Assembly (NCBI GenBank): GCA_021272165.1
Contig: JAJSLK010000063.1
Span: 1 to 64,000, forward strand
Source: Methylacidiphilales bacterium
Lineage (GTDB): Bacteria > Verrucomicrobiota > Verrucomicrobiia > Methylacidiphilales > UBA1321
Reading direction: 5' to 3'
DNA: 64,000 nt
Of the stretch, positions 44,602-53,843 are shown piece by piece. The translations under genes and the position numbers were made by a program. The number at the start of each line of letters is the position of its first letter. Position 1 is the stretch's first letter. The notes beneath the pieces are model-generated. The model made no database searches. It was not told the origin of the DNA and saw nothing but the letters and a program-made list of their open reading frames with translations.

Positions 44602-45110
44602 ATCGGCAGGGCACAGAACTGGTCGATTTCCAACAGAACCTCCAGACGATGCTAACAACCGGCGTCTCGTCGGACCTCACCAACAAGCTGGTGCCAGCTT
44701 CTGCAACCCCATCAGCGCAATCGCTTCCAGCCCAAAATGCCTGGGTAATCCGGGGCGAATTCGTGCGGGTGAACCAAGGCAGCCGCGCATTGCGGGCTCT
44801 CGTTGGCTTTGGTGCGGGCGGAACGAAGCTGGAAACCATCGTTCACGTCTATGATTTGCAGAATGGGTATACCGGCACGCCATTCATGAGCTTCACCACG
44901 ACGGGCGGAAGTGGCGCGATGCCGGGAGGTCTCGCTTCTATAGGTCCCATTGGGGCGGTCATCAAGGGCGTTGCAGGTGCGGCAAAAGGCTTGACCCAGG
45001 ATACCGCGCGCACCTCTCGCATGATTACAGCGCAAATCTCGGAGCACATGTACCGCAGCGGCTGGATCGGCAAAGACAAGTACATTCCTCCGAAGACTCT
45101 CGGCGATTGA
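44544..45110 (+). CDS. DUF4410-like protein, 5'-truncated
   Basis: 188 residues from MPQQIYVEGFDTTQGEW with NAWVIRGEFVRVNQGSRALRALVGFGAGG, the conserved core of DUF4410 proteins (normally lipoproteins of about 200-230 residues). No signal peptide is present in this frame; the bases upstream belong to another ORF. The N-terminus appears lost at the join near 44530. The C-terminus (MYRSGWIGKDKYIPPKTL) looks complete. Confidence 0.55.
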   Translation: MPQQIYVEGFDTTQGEWNVDRQGTELVDFQQNLQTMLTTGVSSDLTNKLVPASATPSAQSLPAQNAWVIRGEFVRVNQGSRALRALVGFGAGGTKLETIVHVYDLQNGYTGTPFMSFTTTGGSGAMPGGLASIGPIGAVIKGVAGAAKGLTQDTARTSRMITAQISEHMYRSGWIGKDKYIPPKTLGD

Positions 45111-45156
45111 CCCCGATTTTTTTGAGACCGAAACCTAATCCACGCCGGAACAATCT

Positions 45157-45747
45157 ATGAAAACCTCACAACTCCTGAAAATCACTCGTGAAACTTTGAT
45201 CGGTCTCGGCGCAGGCATTCTGCTGCTTGGAGCATCCGGCTTTCTTCAAGCGGAAACCGTTACGATGTATCTCCCGGAAGGGAACTATGCGACGCATATC
45301 GGTACGCGAACCATCTCGGATCCTTCGGGTGCGACCCATACCAAGAAGGAAGTTGCCGGCAAAGTAGTTGTCGCCATCTTTTCTGCTCCCAATATGAGCC
45401 AAGGCGGCCGGCAGGAAAAATGGTCCGATCTCCTTGCCAACCAGCCTGCCACCAAATTATCTGATGATGTAGCGCTTTTCCTTGTCGAGGATATGTCCCA
45501 AGCGGGAATGTTCAAGGGCATGGCTCTTGACCAAATGAAAAAAGAGTTCACGCCAAAATCTCGTCCCTTCCTGATTCTAGACCAAGACGGAAGCGTCCTC
45601 AAACGGTTCGGAGTGCCGCGCGGAAGCACTCAAATCCTAATCTACGATAAAAACGGGACCTTGCGAGACGTAGAAACCGATCTCGATAATCAGGACAAAA
45701 CAATTTACCGACTCAAGAGCATCACCAAGAGACTCCTTGCAGAGTAG
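45157..45747 (+). CDS. Secreted protein, possibly thioredoxin-fold
   Basis: 196 residues. Signal peptide: LIGLGAGILLLGASGFLQA. AGKVVVAIFSAPNMSQGGRQEKW followed by SRPFLILDQDGSVLKRFGV and ILIYDKNGTLRDVETDL has the strand order of thioredoxin-like folds but no CxxC. A degenerate copy of its C-terminus follows at 45930. Function unknown. Confidence 0.55.
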   Translation: MKTSQLLKITRETLIGLGAGILLLGASGFLQAETVTMYLPEGNYATHIGTRTISDPSGATHTKKEVAGKVVVAIFSAPNMSQGGRQEKWSDLLANQPATKLSDDVALFLVEDMSQAGMFKGMALDQMKKEFTPKSRPFLILDQDGSVLKRFGVPRGSTQILIYDKNGTLRDVETDLDNQDKTIYRLKSITKRLLAE

Positions 45748-46364
45748 CGGTCCCCGCAAATGCAGGGCCGAGCAACTGCTCATGAGGAGGTGACGTGCGC
45801 GGGAATAGAAACAAAAAGCAGATGGATACGGAGAGAACATGAACACTGAAAAGCCCCGCACCCAGATCGTAGTCATAGGTGCCGCTAACGGCTTCGTCGC
45901 CAGTTCGACTTGGCAGTAACACCCAATGCAGTGCCTGCAAAAGATTCGGCGTACCCCGCGATATACCCAGATTCTCACTTACGACAAGAACGGCACGTTG
46001 CGCGATGTGGAAACCGATCTTGATGACCAGGACCAGACCGTTCCCGGGAAAGGCTGAAATGTCCTCCTACGCCTCTATGGTTCGCTTGAGCCTTGGTTTG
46101 ACAAGACATGGAAGCCGGGGGAATTCGAATTGGCGCAATGATTCTTTTTGAAACGTGTGGGCTGCTTCACTGGAGGCGCCCCGCGACTTAACCAGCAAAA
46201 GAACGAAAACGAAACCTAACTTCCCCGCCGCCGTGCTCATAGGTGCGCTGGGATTCTGGAGAACAATAACCGGAACCGACGGCAGCATTGAATAGAACCG
46301 CGAAAATCCACCCCACTGCCGATTTCATTTGCCGATCCCTATAGCAACCGACCCTCATCCCCCT
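45748..46364. other. Gene-poor stretch with decayed fragments
   Basis: Apart from the decayed duplicate at 45930-46058, one short ORF at 45839 (MNTEKPRTQIVVIGAANGF, 25 aa) resembles the very start of an NADH-dehydrogenase-like flavoprotein and then stops. Another open run near 46215-46290 (FPAAVLIGALGFWRTITG) has no recognised partner. Nothing here looks functional. Confidence 0.35.
45930..46058 (+). pseudogene. Degenerate duplicate of the 45157 gene's C-terminus
   Basis: The bases translate, with one frame change, as KRFGVPR then TQILTYDKNGTLRDVETDLD, almost the same as KRFGVPRGSTQILIYDKNGT in the 45157 gene. The upstream body of the gene is missing. It is a partial tandem duplication that has diverged at many third positions. 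Confidence 0.7.
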
Positions 46365-46877
46365 ATGAGAAAACTATTCCACATCATCAAGAAAGAGTTT
46401 TTTGAACTGCTTCCCCCGACGATCTTTTTTTTCATCACACTGCATATCGTCGCGTTCGTTCATGTGTTAATGTTAAAGGGAACGGGGATTTCGCCGGTGT
46501 CTTCCATATCGATGGGAATCGCCGCCGTGATTTTGGGCAAGTCGGTGCTGATCGCTGATCTCTTGCCAATAATCAATCGTTTCCCGCATAAGCCGCTGAT
46601 CTACAATGTCGTCTGGAAGACTGTGGGCTACCTGCTTTTGGCCACCTTCATTCACTACCTGGAACATCTGGTCGATTTCTGGCGACAGACCGGGGGCATT
46701 GTTGCAGCTAACAGTAAATTGCTGGCGGAATTGGTCTGGCCCCATTTCTGGGCTATTGAGATCGTTTTGTTCATGCTCATTGTCATGTACTGCACGATGC
46801 GCGAACTGGTGCGAATCATTGGAAGGGAAAAGGTGATGTGGCTATTCTTCGGCCCGATGCCACTTCCCGAATTCTGA
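46365..46877 (+). CDS. Four-helix membrane protein of unknown function
   Basis: Start at MRKLFHIIKKEFFELLPPTI (46365) instead of 46329, giving 170 residues with about four membrane segments (IFFFITLHIVAFVHVLML, ISMGIAAVILGKSVLIADLL, VGYLLLATFIHYL, IEIVLFMLIVMYC). Similar hypothetical proteins exist widely but with no assigned role. It is 50 nt upstream of the AsmA-like gene on the same strand. Confidence 0.55.
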   Translation: MRKLFHIIKKEFFELLPPTIFFFITLHIVAFVHVLMLKGTGISPVSSISMGIAAVILGKSVLIADLLPIINRFPHKPLIYNVVWKTVGYLLLATFIHYLEHLVDFWRQTGGIVAANSKLLAELVWPHFWAIEIVLFMLIVMYCTMRELVRIIGREKVMWLFFGPMPLPEF

Positions 46878-46927
46878 ATAGCGACCAAAATCCATGGCTA
46901 ATATCCCCCTTGAATTGAGAAAACACC

Positions 46928-49116
46928 ATGCCCTCCAAGAAAACCGAGCCTCCCACACCCAAGGGCAGAGGTATTCGCTGGAGGCGCTGGCTTGCCAGCG
47001 TCATTCTCGGCTTGGCGGTCTTGTTCGTGGCGCTTTTCGTCGCGGCCCGCTTTTACGGTTACGACATCGCTAAAAATTGGGTCGAGAGTCCCGCCGGTCC
47101 TCGCGTGGCGGCGCGGGAGTTGGACAAAGCAATTAAGGTGGATGGGGCTTTCGCGCCGATTCATCTCAACGGGTGGACGATTCAGACGGATTCTTTCACG
47201 AGTACGGGGTGGCCGGGAGAGGCCATCGGCGGTCTCGACGCTTACAATGTCCGCGCTCAATTTGATCCTTCAGCCGTTTGGCATCGGGCTTGGCGGTTCA
47301 GTAGCATTCAGATCGATCATGCGACCATCCGACTTCTGGCCCCGGATGACGCGCTGAAAAGGAAGATGCCGCCCAAAAAACCGCCGCCATGGTATGCGGT
47401 ATTCCTTCCGGACCATTTTGAATGCGGGCCGATTGTGTCGCAAAAAAGTCAGATCAACTTCGTCTTCCAAGGAATCGACTCGGGCATCCATGACGCGCAT
47501 GTGCAAGCCGATCTGATCGGGAAAGACCTGAAATATACGGTGACATCAGGCCAGCTCGATTTTCCGTATCTACCTACTCTCCAGATCAACAGGCTCGAAA
47601 TGTTGGTGACTAGGCCTGCCATCACCATCTACACAGCGCAACTGGCGGGAATTGATCCGCAAGATCCGGCCCGGCTGACTTGAGCGGACGAGTCGGCATG
47701 CGCGAGGACAAGTCAATCGACGCCAATGTGGAGGTCAATGAGATGTCCCTCGAGAAGATTCTGCCCGAAAACCTCCGTCAGCGGATTCAGGGCAAAATCT
47801 CGGGCAAGCTGACGTGGCAGCGTAACAAGTCCGGGGATGACATTGCCAGCGAAGGTGACTTAAACCTGACCGGGGCAAGCCTACACGACCTTTCCATCTT
47901 CAAGGAATTGACCGACTTGCACGAAAATCCAGACTTGCAGGATTTCACGCTCGATCAGGCCAGCTTTCACTACGTCCTGCACGGCGGCCGGCTGGTTCTT
48001 AACCTTCATGCGCGAGCGACGGGCAAGTTCAACCTGACCGGGACGATCACCTACGACTTGAAAAGCAAGGTCGCTGACCTCGATTTATCGGTCGACGAAT
48101 TGCCGTTGAAGATCTGGATGCCGAGTGAATTCAAGCCTCGCTACTCGGGCGTGGCGAAAGCGGCTTTGAAATGGCACGGGCAACTCGATACGGTAAAAGA
48201 TTCAATCGCGACGATGGCGCTCAACCTTGACGGCACCCACATTTCGAACCCGGTGCTGTTGCGGCGTTTTTTGGCAAAGCAAGGTTTTCGAGCGCCGGAC
48301 GAAATTCAATTGGACAAGGCGCAATTCACCTTCAACTACCAGAATGAAACATTCAGTTTGATGCAGGCCGACTTGGTCGCGCCGGGCATCATGAACGCCC
48401 AATTATCCGGCAGCCTGACGAATGAGAAAGCCTTGACGGCGACCATGGATTGGCAAGGGATGAAGCTGCAGGATTGGCTTCCGGTCAAGTTCGCAAACCA
48501 TCTGTCGGGTGACCTCGATGGGCACCTGACGCTCGCGGTTAGAAAATGGAAATTCGGGGACGGCTCTTACGGCGGGGATGTTCATTTGTTGAACGGAGAA
48601 TTGAGCTACACGTCGATTCAGTCGGTTCTGGCAAGGTTTCTGAATGCACGGCCGCTTTTGAAGATGCCTCTGACCCGCACGCAATTGACATGGACCTGGG
48701 ACAAAAGAACCCTGAACGTGAACGGAATCGCTATCCGGGGAGCGAATGACATTGGGGTCAAGGGCGACTTTGCCATCGGCGGAGACGGCGAGCTGTTCGG
48801 CCTGTTGTGGGTCGGGACAAAGCCGGAATACCTGAAATGGCTTCCGGATGCGGAAACAACGGTCTTCACCCATAAGGAAGATGGGCTGGCTTGGGCGAAG
48901 GTGAAGCTTTCGGGCACCATGAAGAAACCCGGGCAGGATCTGGGCACCCAAGTGCTGGCGCAACTCAAATGGCATCCGCTGGCCATGGCAGCCTTGGGTG
49001 TCAAGCTGGTAAGTTGGTACGTGGGAGACTGGTTCGGCGCAGCCGAGGAATGGAAGCGACCGGAGCAAGCAAGCGTCAAGGTAAAGTCTGCGATTACTCC
49101 AGCGAAGGCGAATTAG
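46928..49116 (+). pseudogene. AsmA-like/DUF748-type envelope protein split by a frameshift
   Basis: Two abutting ORFs (46928-47683, 251 aa; 47680-49116, 478 aa) make one protein. The first has an N-terminal membrane anchor (WLASVILGLAVLFVALFVAARF) and ends AGIDPQDPARLT. The second continues SGRVGMREDKSIDANVEV and runs through repetitive beta-sheet sequence (GKFNLTGTITYDLKSKVADL) typical of AsmA-like proteins, which help lipid transport between membranes. Adding one T in CTGACTTGAGC restores LTLSGRVGM. If the shift is real, only fragments are made. A terminator follows. Confidence 0.65.
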
Positions 49117-49142
49117 GATCATAATCGCCATTTGGTGAGTCC

Positions 49143-49176
49143 GAGGGGGCTAATAAAAGCAGCCCCCTCTTATTGC
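49143..49176 (+). terminator. Rho-independent terminator
   Basis: GAGGGGGCT and AGCCCCCTC form a perfect 9-bp stem around a 9-base loop and are followed by TTATT. It lies just after the AsmA-like gene and would end its transcript. Confidence 0.75.
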
Positions 49177-49189
49177 CCTTTAGTGCAAT
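49172..49189. promoter_or_regulatory. Recurring 18-bp dyad, copy D
   Basis: ATTGCCCTTTAGTGCAAT is an inverted repeat with one mismatch between the arms, close in sequence to the dyad at 38290. It lies between the terminator and the hybrid kinase gene, the only promoter region available to that kinase. Confidence 0.45.
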
Positions 49190-49354
49190 GGGCACTTTGC
49201 GAGTAATAGCCTTGAATGTTCTTATGCAAGGTTCCGCTAAAACAGCGTTTACGGTCTCGGAGGCAAAACTTCCAATTTTATCTGCACTGGTCTCACTCTT
49301 GGTTTTCACTTCAGCTATGCGGCCTCGCATGGGTGCATTCGTCTGCCCCTGGGC

Positions 49355-49471
49355 ATGGTTAAGGAACTCTATTGCCTCATCGCTTCCTGCACTCCGGTCC
49401 AAGTCATTGCCGAACCAGTCGATCCCGGCTATGCGGCGACCAAAAGCCCTTCGTTTTTCCCCAAGACTTGA
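49355..49471 (+). CDS. Possible 38-residue leader ORF before the hybrid kinase
   Basis: Too short for the track. ATG 49355 encodes MVKELYCLIASCTPVQVIAE, continues to SPSFFPKT and stops 3 nt before the kinase ATG. It is either a small upstream gene translationally coupled to the kinase or the tail of a lost gene. The rest of 49190-49354 shows no convincing gene. Confidence 0.3.
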   Translation: MVKELYCLIASCTPVQVIAEPVDPGYAATKSPSFFPKT

Positions 49472-49474
49472 TTT

Positions 49475-52400
49475 ATGAGTGGAGATACTCGTCCCGATCA
49501 GGAGCGCCAGCCGGAAAATCTCCCGGAGATGCCGATGACAGGATCTGGCAACTTAGAGCACCGGGAGCCTCAAATCGGCGGCAAACGGAGCCTGGTCTGG
49601 CGGATCACGCCTATTCTCGCCCTAACCGCAGGTGCGCTCCTCTGGCTCGGCTGGCAGTTCTGGTCTCTTCATGTTGAGACCGAACACATCCGTTCCCACG
49701 ATTTCCGTCTGGTGGAACTGGCCGGTGAGATCATCCACCTCGATGAAGTTCTGACCATGTCCGCGCGCATGGCTGCAGCCACCCTCGATCCGAATTGGGA
49801 GGCCCGCTATCGGCGATACGACCCGAAGTTGGATGACGCCATCGCGGAATGTTCCCAGCTTGATCCGCAAGTCATGGGTGCATTTGTCGCGCAGACCGAT
49901 TTGGCCAACCGAAAGCTGGAAGATATGGAGAACCAGGCGTTTGATCGGGTTCATCGAAAGGATTCACTCGGGGCCTCAGCTATCCTTTCCAGTCCTGAAT
50001 ATGCACGGCAAAAGCAGATCTACGCCAACGGGATACAGAAACTGAACGCAACGGTTCTCGCCCGGGCGAATGCCGCCATGGAGACCCAGCGCACACGTGT
50101 GTTGGTGGTGTTTATCACGCTTCTCTGCGTGATGGTGGTGCTCTCCCTGTTTTGGGCGGCTCTCTTGCGTTCAAGCAAACGGCAGACCGAAGCGGAGCAA
50201 CAAGAAAGAGACGGCATGGCGGCCAAGAAAAGGGCCGAGGAAGCCACGCAGATGAAATCCATGTTCCTCGCGAATATGAGCCATGAGATTCGCACGCCGA
50301 TGAACGCTATTATCGGCCTCTCCCATTTGGCGTTGAAAACGCCGCTCAACCCCAAGCAGCGGGATTACATCAGCAAAGTCCACAACGCCGGCACGTCGCT
50401 GCTGGCAATCATCAATGACATCCTCGACTTCTCGAAAATTGAGGCGGGCAAGCTCAATATCGAGACCACCGACTTCCAGATCGATGAAGTGATTGCTTCA
50501 GTCACCACACTCACGGCCCAGAAGGCACACGACAAGGGGCTGGAGTTTCTCGCGCATGTGTCGGCGGCGATTCCGGAGCACTTGCGCGGCGATCCACTCC
50601 GACTCGGCCAGATTCTGACCAACCTGGTCAACAACGCGGTGAAGTTTACCGAGCGCGGCGAAGTCCGACTCAAAATCGAGTTACTTGAACGTACCGGAGA
50701 TAAAGTGCAGTTGAAGTTCTCGGTGCATGACACGGGCATCGGCATGACCAAAGAGCAGGTGTCCCGGCTGTTCCAGGCCTTTTCGCAGGCGGACATGTCC
50801 ACCACGCGCAAGCACGGCGGCACGGGGCTCGGCCTGACCATCTGCCGGCGGCTGGTCGAGTTAATGGGTGGACAAATCTGGCTGGAGAGCGAGCCCGGTG
50901 TGGGCAGCAGCTTCATCTTCACGATTTGGCTCGAGGTGAGTGACGCCGTCGCGACAGGAAGAGTCATCCCCGCCCAGTTCCAGAGCCTGCGAGTGCTCGT
51001 GGCGGACGACAATTCCGCAGCCCGTGAGATCCTCACTGAATCTCTCGGCTTCCTGGCGCAACAGGTCGATGCTGTCAGTTCTGGCCAAGAGGCGCTTGCA
51101 GCCATCAAAGAGCGTGATGCAAACACGCCTTACGACGTGGTATTCATGGATTGGCAGATGCCGGGGATGGACGGCTTGCAGGCCGCGCGGCTAATCAAGA
51201 ACGACAGCCAGCTCCACAAGCAACCCATCATCATCATCGTCACCGCGTTCGGGCGTGAGGAAGTGCGGGAGGAAGCGGAGAAACTCCACGTCGACGGCTT
51301 CCTCGTCAAGCCGGTCACCAAGTCCATGCTCGTGGATTCGCTGGTCAATGTTTTCGCCGCGACCACAAGCGAAACGAAAGAGTTCACTGGCAACTCGATC
51401 GAGGAGACCACGCGATTTCAGGGGCTGCACGTCCTATTGGTGGAGGACAACGAGATCAACCAGCAAATCGCGGTGGAACTGCTCGAAGGTGTCGGTGCAA
51501 AGGTGGAGGTGGCGGGCAATGGCCGCTTGGCCGTCGAAAGGTTGTTCGAAGAGAAGTTCCCACCGCCGTATGACCTCGTACTCATGGACTTGCAGATGCC
51601 TGAAATGGATGGCTATCAGGCCACGGCCAGGATTCGCGGCGATAGCCGCTTTGCCAAACTACCTATTATTGCCATGACCGCACACGCCACCATGGAAGAG
51701 CGTCAACGCTGCCTTGATGCGGGGATGAACAACCACGTCTCCAAACCGATTGATCCGGCGCTGCTTTACACCACCGTGGGACGCTATTTCAAGCCATCGA
51801 CCGATGATGGAGTGGCTGCCTCAGAATCCAAGCCTGGTGTGGCTGCCCAGGAGCCAGTCTCCATTCCATCGATAGAAGGTCTCGATATTAAAGCTGGCCT
51901 TGGCCGAGTGGCCGGTAATCGAAAACTCTATCTAAAATTGCTTCGTCAATTCGCGGAGCAACAGGGCCCCGCGGCTGCGCAAATCAAGGAAGCACTGACG
52001 CGCCAAGATACCGCTCTGGCTGAACGTCTGGCCCACACGGTCAAAGGTGTCGCCGGCAGTCTTGGTCTGGGCGCTCTTCAAAATGTCGCAGCCACCCTCG
52101 AGAGGGCCATTGCCGCCAAGACTGATTCCTCAGCACTGGCACCTCTGCTGGAAGATTTCCGTGCGGGACTGGATGACTTCATTACGCGTCTTCGTGCTGC
52201 GCTGCCACCAGCGGAAGCCGTGTCGTCTTCTGTCGCTCCTGATGCCCCTCTTGATCTGGAAAAGGCGAAAAAGATCGTGCAAGAAATGATTGGATATTTG
52301 AACAACTTTGACCCCGCTGGCAGCGATTGCCTCGAAGCCAATCGGAAACTGTTCCAGTCGTTGTTGCCCGGCGAAGCCTTCAGCGCGTTCGAGCAACAAG

Positions 52401-52477
52401 TGAACGGTTTCGTCTTCAGCGATGCGCTTGTCGTTTTGCAAAAGGTCGCAGCCGAGAAAAGAATTTTTTCCTTATGA
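49475..52477 (+). CDS. Hybrid sensor histidine kinase (BarA-like): HK, two receivers, HPt
   Basis: 1000 residues. Two membrane helices (about 45-65 and 208-230) flank a helical periplasmic sensor. His270 lies in [21 protein letters not shown] box [12 protein letters not shown] boxes VHDTGIGM and GGTGLGLTI. Receiver 1 has Asp559 ([10 protein letters not shown]), receiver 2 Asp705 ([12 protein letters not shown]), and HPt His854 lies in [16 protein letters not shown]. All phospho-residues of a full phosphorelay are present, so this kinase looks intact, unlike the one at 41175. Its stop overlaps the receiver-cyclase start (ATGA), the likely output. Confidence 0.92.
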   Translation: MSGDTRPDQERQPENLPEMPMTGSGNLEHREPQIGGKRSLVWRITPILALTAGALLWLGWQFWSLHVETEHIRSHDFRLVELAGEIIHLDEVLTMSARMAAATLDPNWEARYRRYDPKLDDAIAECSQLDPQVMGAFVAQTDLANRKLEDMENQAFDRVHRKDSLGASAILSSPEYARQKQIYANGIQKLNATVLARANAAMETQRTRVLVVFITLLCVMVVLSLFWAALLRSSKRQTEAEQQERDGMAAKKRAEEATQMKSMFLANMSHEIRTPMNAIIGLSHLALKTPLNPKQRDYISKVHNAGTSLLAIINDILDFSKIEAGKLNIETTDFQIDEVIASVTTLTAQKAHDKGLEFLAHVSAAIPEHLRGDPLRLGQILTNLVNNAVKFTERGEVRLKIELLERTGDKVQLKFSVHDTGIGMTKEQVSRLFQAFSQADMSTTRKHGGTGLGLTICRRLVELMGGQIWLESEPGVGSSFIFTIWLEVSDAVATGRVIPAQFQSLRVLVADDNSAAREILTESLGFLAQQVDAVSSGQEALAAIKERDANTPYDVVFMDWQMPGMDGLQAARLIKNDSQLHKQPIIIIVTAFGREEVREEAEKLHVDGFLVKPVTKSMLVDSLVNVFAATTSETKEFTGNSIEETTRFQGLHVLLVEDNEINQQIAVELLEGVGAKVEVAGNGRLAVERLFEEKFPPPYDLVLMDLQMPEMDGYQATARIRGDSRFAKLPIIAMTAHATMEERQRCLDAGMNNHVSKPIDPALLYTTVGRYFKPSTDDGVAASESKPGVAAQEPVSIPSIEGLDIKAGLGRVAGNRKLYLKLLRQFAEQQGPAAAQIKEALTRQDTALAERLAHTVKGVAGSLGLGALQNVAATLERAIAAKTDSSALAPLLEDFRAGLDDFITRLRAALPPAEAVSSSVAPDAPLDLEKAKKIVQEMIGYLNNFDPAGSDCLEANRKLFQSLLPGEAFSAFEQQVNGFVFSDALVVLQKVAAEKRIFSL

Positions 52478-53490
52478 GCGCCACATCTCCCGCTGCTGAA
52501 AATCGCATCCTCATCGTTGATGACACGCCGGCCAATATCCAGACACTGACCGCCACGCTGAAGGAGAAGGGTTACCAGATTAGCGTTGCCTTGAACGGCA
52601 AACAGGCGCTGGAAGTCCTCACCCGCGTGGTGCCCGATCTTATTTTGCTGGACGTCATGATGCCGGAAATGGACGGTTTCGAAACTTGCCAGAGGATTAA
52701 GGCATCCGAAAAGTGGAGCCAGATTCCGATCATTTTTCTGACGGCCAAGACCGAGACGGACGATATTGTCCGAGGCTTCGAATTGGGCGCGGTCGATTAT
52801 GTGGCCAAGCCCTTTAACGCCCATGAATTGCTGGCCCGTGTCCACACCCACCTGACCATCGACCGGCTCCACCGTGAAAACGAGCGTCTCTTGCTCAATA
52901 TTCTGCCTGCCGCCATTGCTGTCCGATTGAAGGCGGGAGACGAACAGATCGCTGACAAGTTTGCCGAGGTAACGGTTTTGTTCTCTGACATCGTCGACTT
53001 TACCCCTCTTGCGGCCTCCATGCCGGCGCACGCCGTGGTCGAACTGTTGAATGATCTCTTTTCGCGCTTCGACCTTGCGGCGCACGAGTTGGGCATTGAA
53101 AAGATCAAGACCATCGGCGATGCCTACATGGCAGTCTGCGGCTTGCCGGAAAAATGCGCCGACCACTGTGAGCGCATGTTGAAGATGGCGCAACGAATGA
53201 TGCAGATCGCGCGTGAGTTCACCGTCGAGCGCAAGGTGGCGTTGCATCTTCGGATCGGGATGAACTCCGGGCCGGTAGTTGCGGGGATCATTGGGCGCAG
53301 GAAATTTATCTACGATCTTTGGGGTGATACGGTAAATCTCGCCAGCCGCATGGAGTCCCACGGGGTACCCGACGCCATCCAGGTGACGCGCGCGGTCTTC
53401 GATAGCCTGGGAGATCGTTATCCGTTTGAAGCACGCGGTCTGGTCGAGGTCAAAGGCAAGGGCCAAATCGAAGCTTGGCTCCACAAATAA
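52474..53490 (+). CDS. Response regulator with adenylate/guanylate cyclase output
   Basis: The real start is [17 protein letters not shown] (52474), giving 338 residues. Receiver: [11 protein letters not shown], Asp in [14 protein letters not shown], Lys in DYVAKPF. A short helix ([21 protein letters not shown]) leads to a class III cyclase: [20 protein letters not shown] (metal Asp), [14 protein letters not shown] (second metal Asp) and [13 protein letters not shown]. It would make cAMP or cGMP on phosphorylation by the adjacent hybrid kinase. It is the last gene of the island. Confidence 0.9.
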   Translation: MSATSPAAENRILIVDDTPANIQTLTATLKEKGYQISVALNGKQALEVLTRVVPDLILLDVMMPEMDGFETCQRIKASEKWSQIPIIFLTAKTETDDIVRGFELGAVDYVAKPFNAHELLARVHTHLTIDRLHRENERLLLNILPAAIAVRLKAGDEQIADKFAEVTVLFSDIVDFTPLAASMPAHAVVELLNDLFSRFDLAAHELGIEKIKTIGDAYMAVCGLPEKCADHCERMLKMAQRMMQIAREFTVERKVALHLRIGMNSGPVVAGIIGRRKFIYDLWGDTVNLASRMESHGVPDAIQVTRAVFDSLGDRYPFEARGLVEVKGKGQIEAWLHK

Positions 53491-53727
53491 TTCCGCCTGC
53501 CGCTTAATTCTAACTTGTGCGACTATTACCTCTGTGAGCAATAGAATTCGAGCCCTAGAACTCATTGCAAAAGTAGCCAGGGTCGCGTTTAGACAAAAAA
53601 TTCACGGTTGATGCCCAAAGACGTGCAAAACCGTGAACAATGGCGAAAACCCATGAAAATTACATTTGGCCTAACACACTAATCACGAGCTTCTTGAAAA
53701 GAAGTGGAAATTGGCGGAAACCTATAG
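53491..53727. other. Non-coding right end of the island
   Basis: No complete gene. An open stretch ending in HELLEKKWKLAETYRDSKSE and a stop inside the att-like repeat could be the tail of a lost integrase gene, since such genes often end at their attachment site, but the match is too short to claim. Confidence 0.25.
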
Positions 53728-53753
53728 AGACTCAAAATCTGAGTTTTGAGTCT
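53728..53753. repeat. Perfect 10-bp inverted repeat at the att-like site
   Basis: AGACTCAAAA (53728-53737) and TTTTGAGTCT (53744-53753) are exact inverted copies with a 6-bp spacer. The right arm is the anticodon-loop part of the tRNA-derived repeat. The arrangement looks like paired recombinase core sites. Confidence 0.5.
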
Positions 53754-53781
53754 GTGGCGTCTGCCATTTCGCCACACTGGC
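53744..53781 (-). repeat. att-like direct repeat, copy 2 (partial tRNA-Leu 5' half)
   Basis: Matches 36444-36481 at 36 of 38 positions in the same orientation. Beyond the anticodon loop the tRNA sequence stops, so it cannot make a tRNA. It marks the right boundary of the inserted segment. Confidence 0.65.
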
Positions 53782-53843
53782 GCGCAATCTTCATTATGCC
53801 GCAGTCCCGCATCGGGACAAGGAAAGGCGGGCGTCCCGACTGG

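Noticed and set aside
49094-49402. 102-aa minus-strand and 101-aa plus-strand ORFs before the hybrid kinase
   Set aside because: Neither has a recognised motif and they overlap a terminator and the dyad.
52078-53565. 495-aa minus-strand ORF over the receiver-cyclase
   Set aside because: Antisense to well-defined kinase and cyclase domains.
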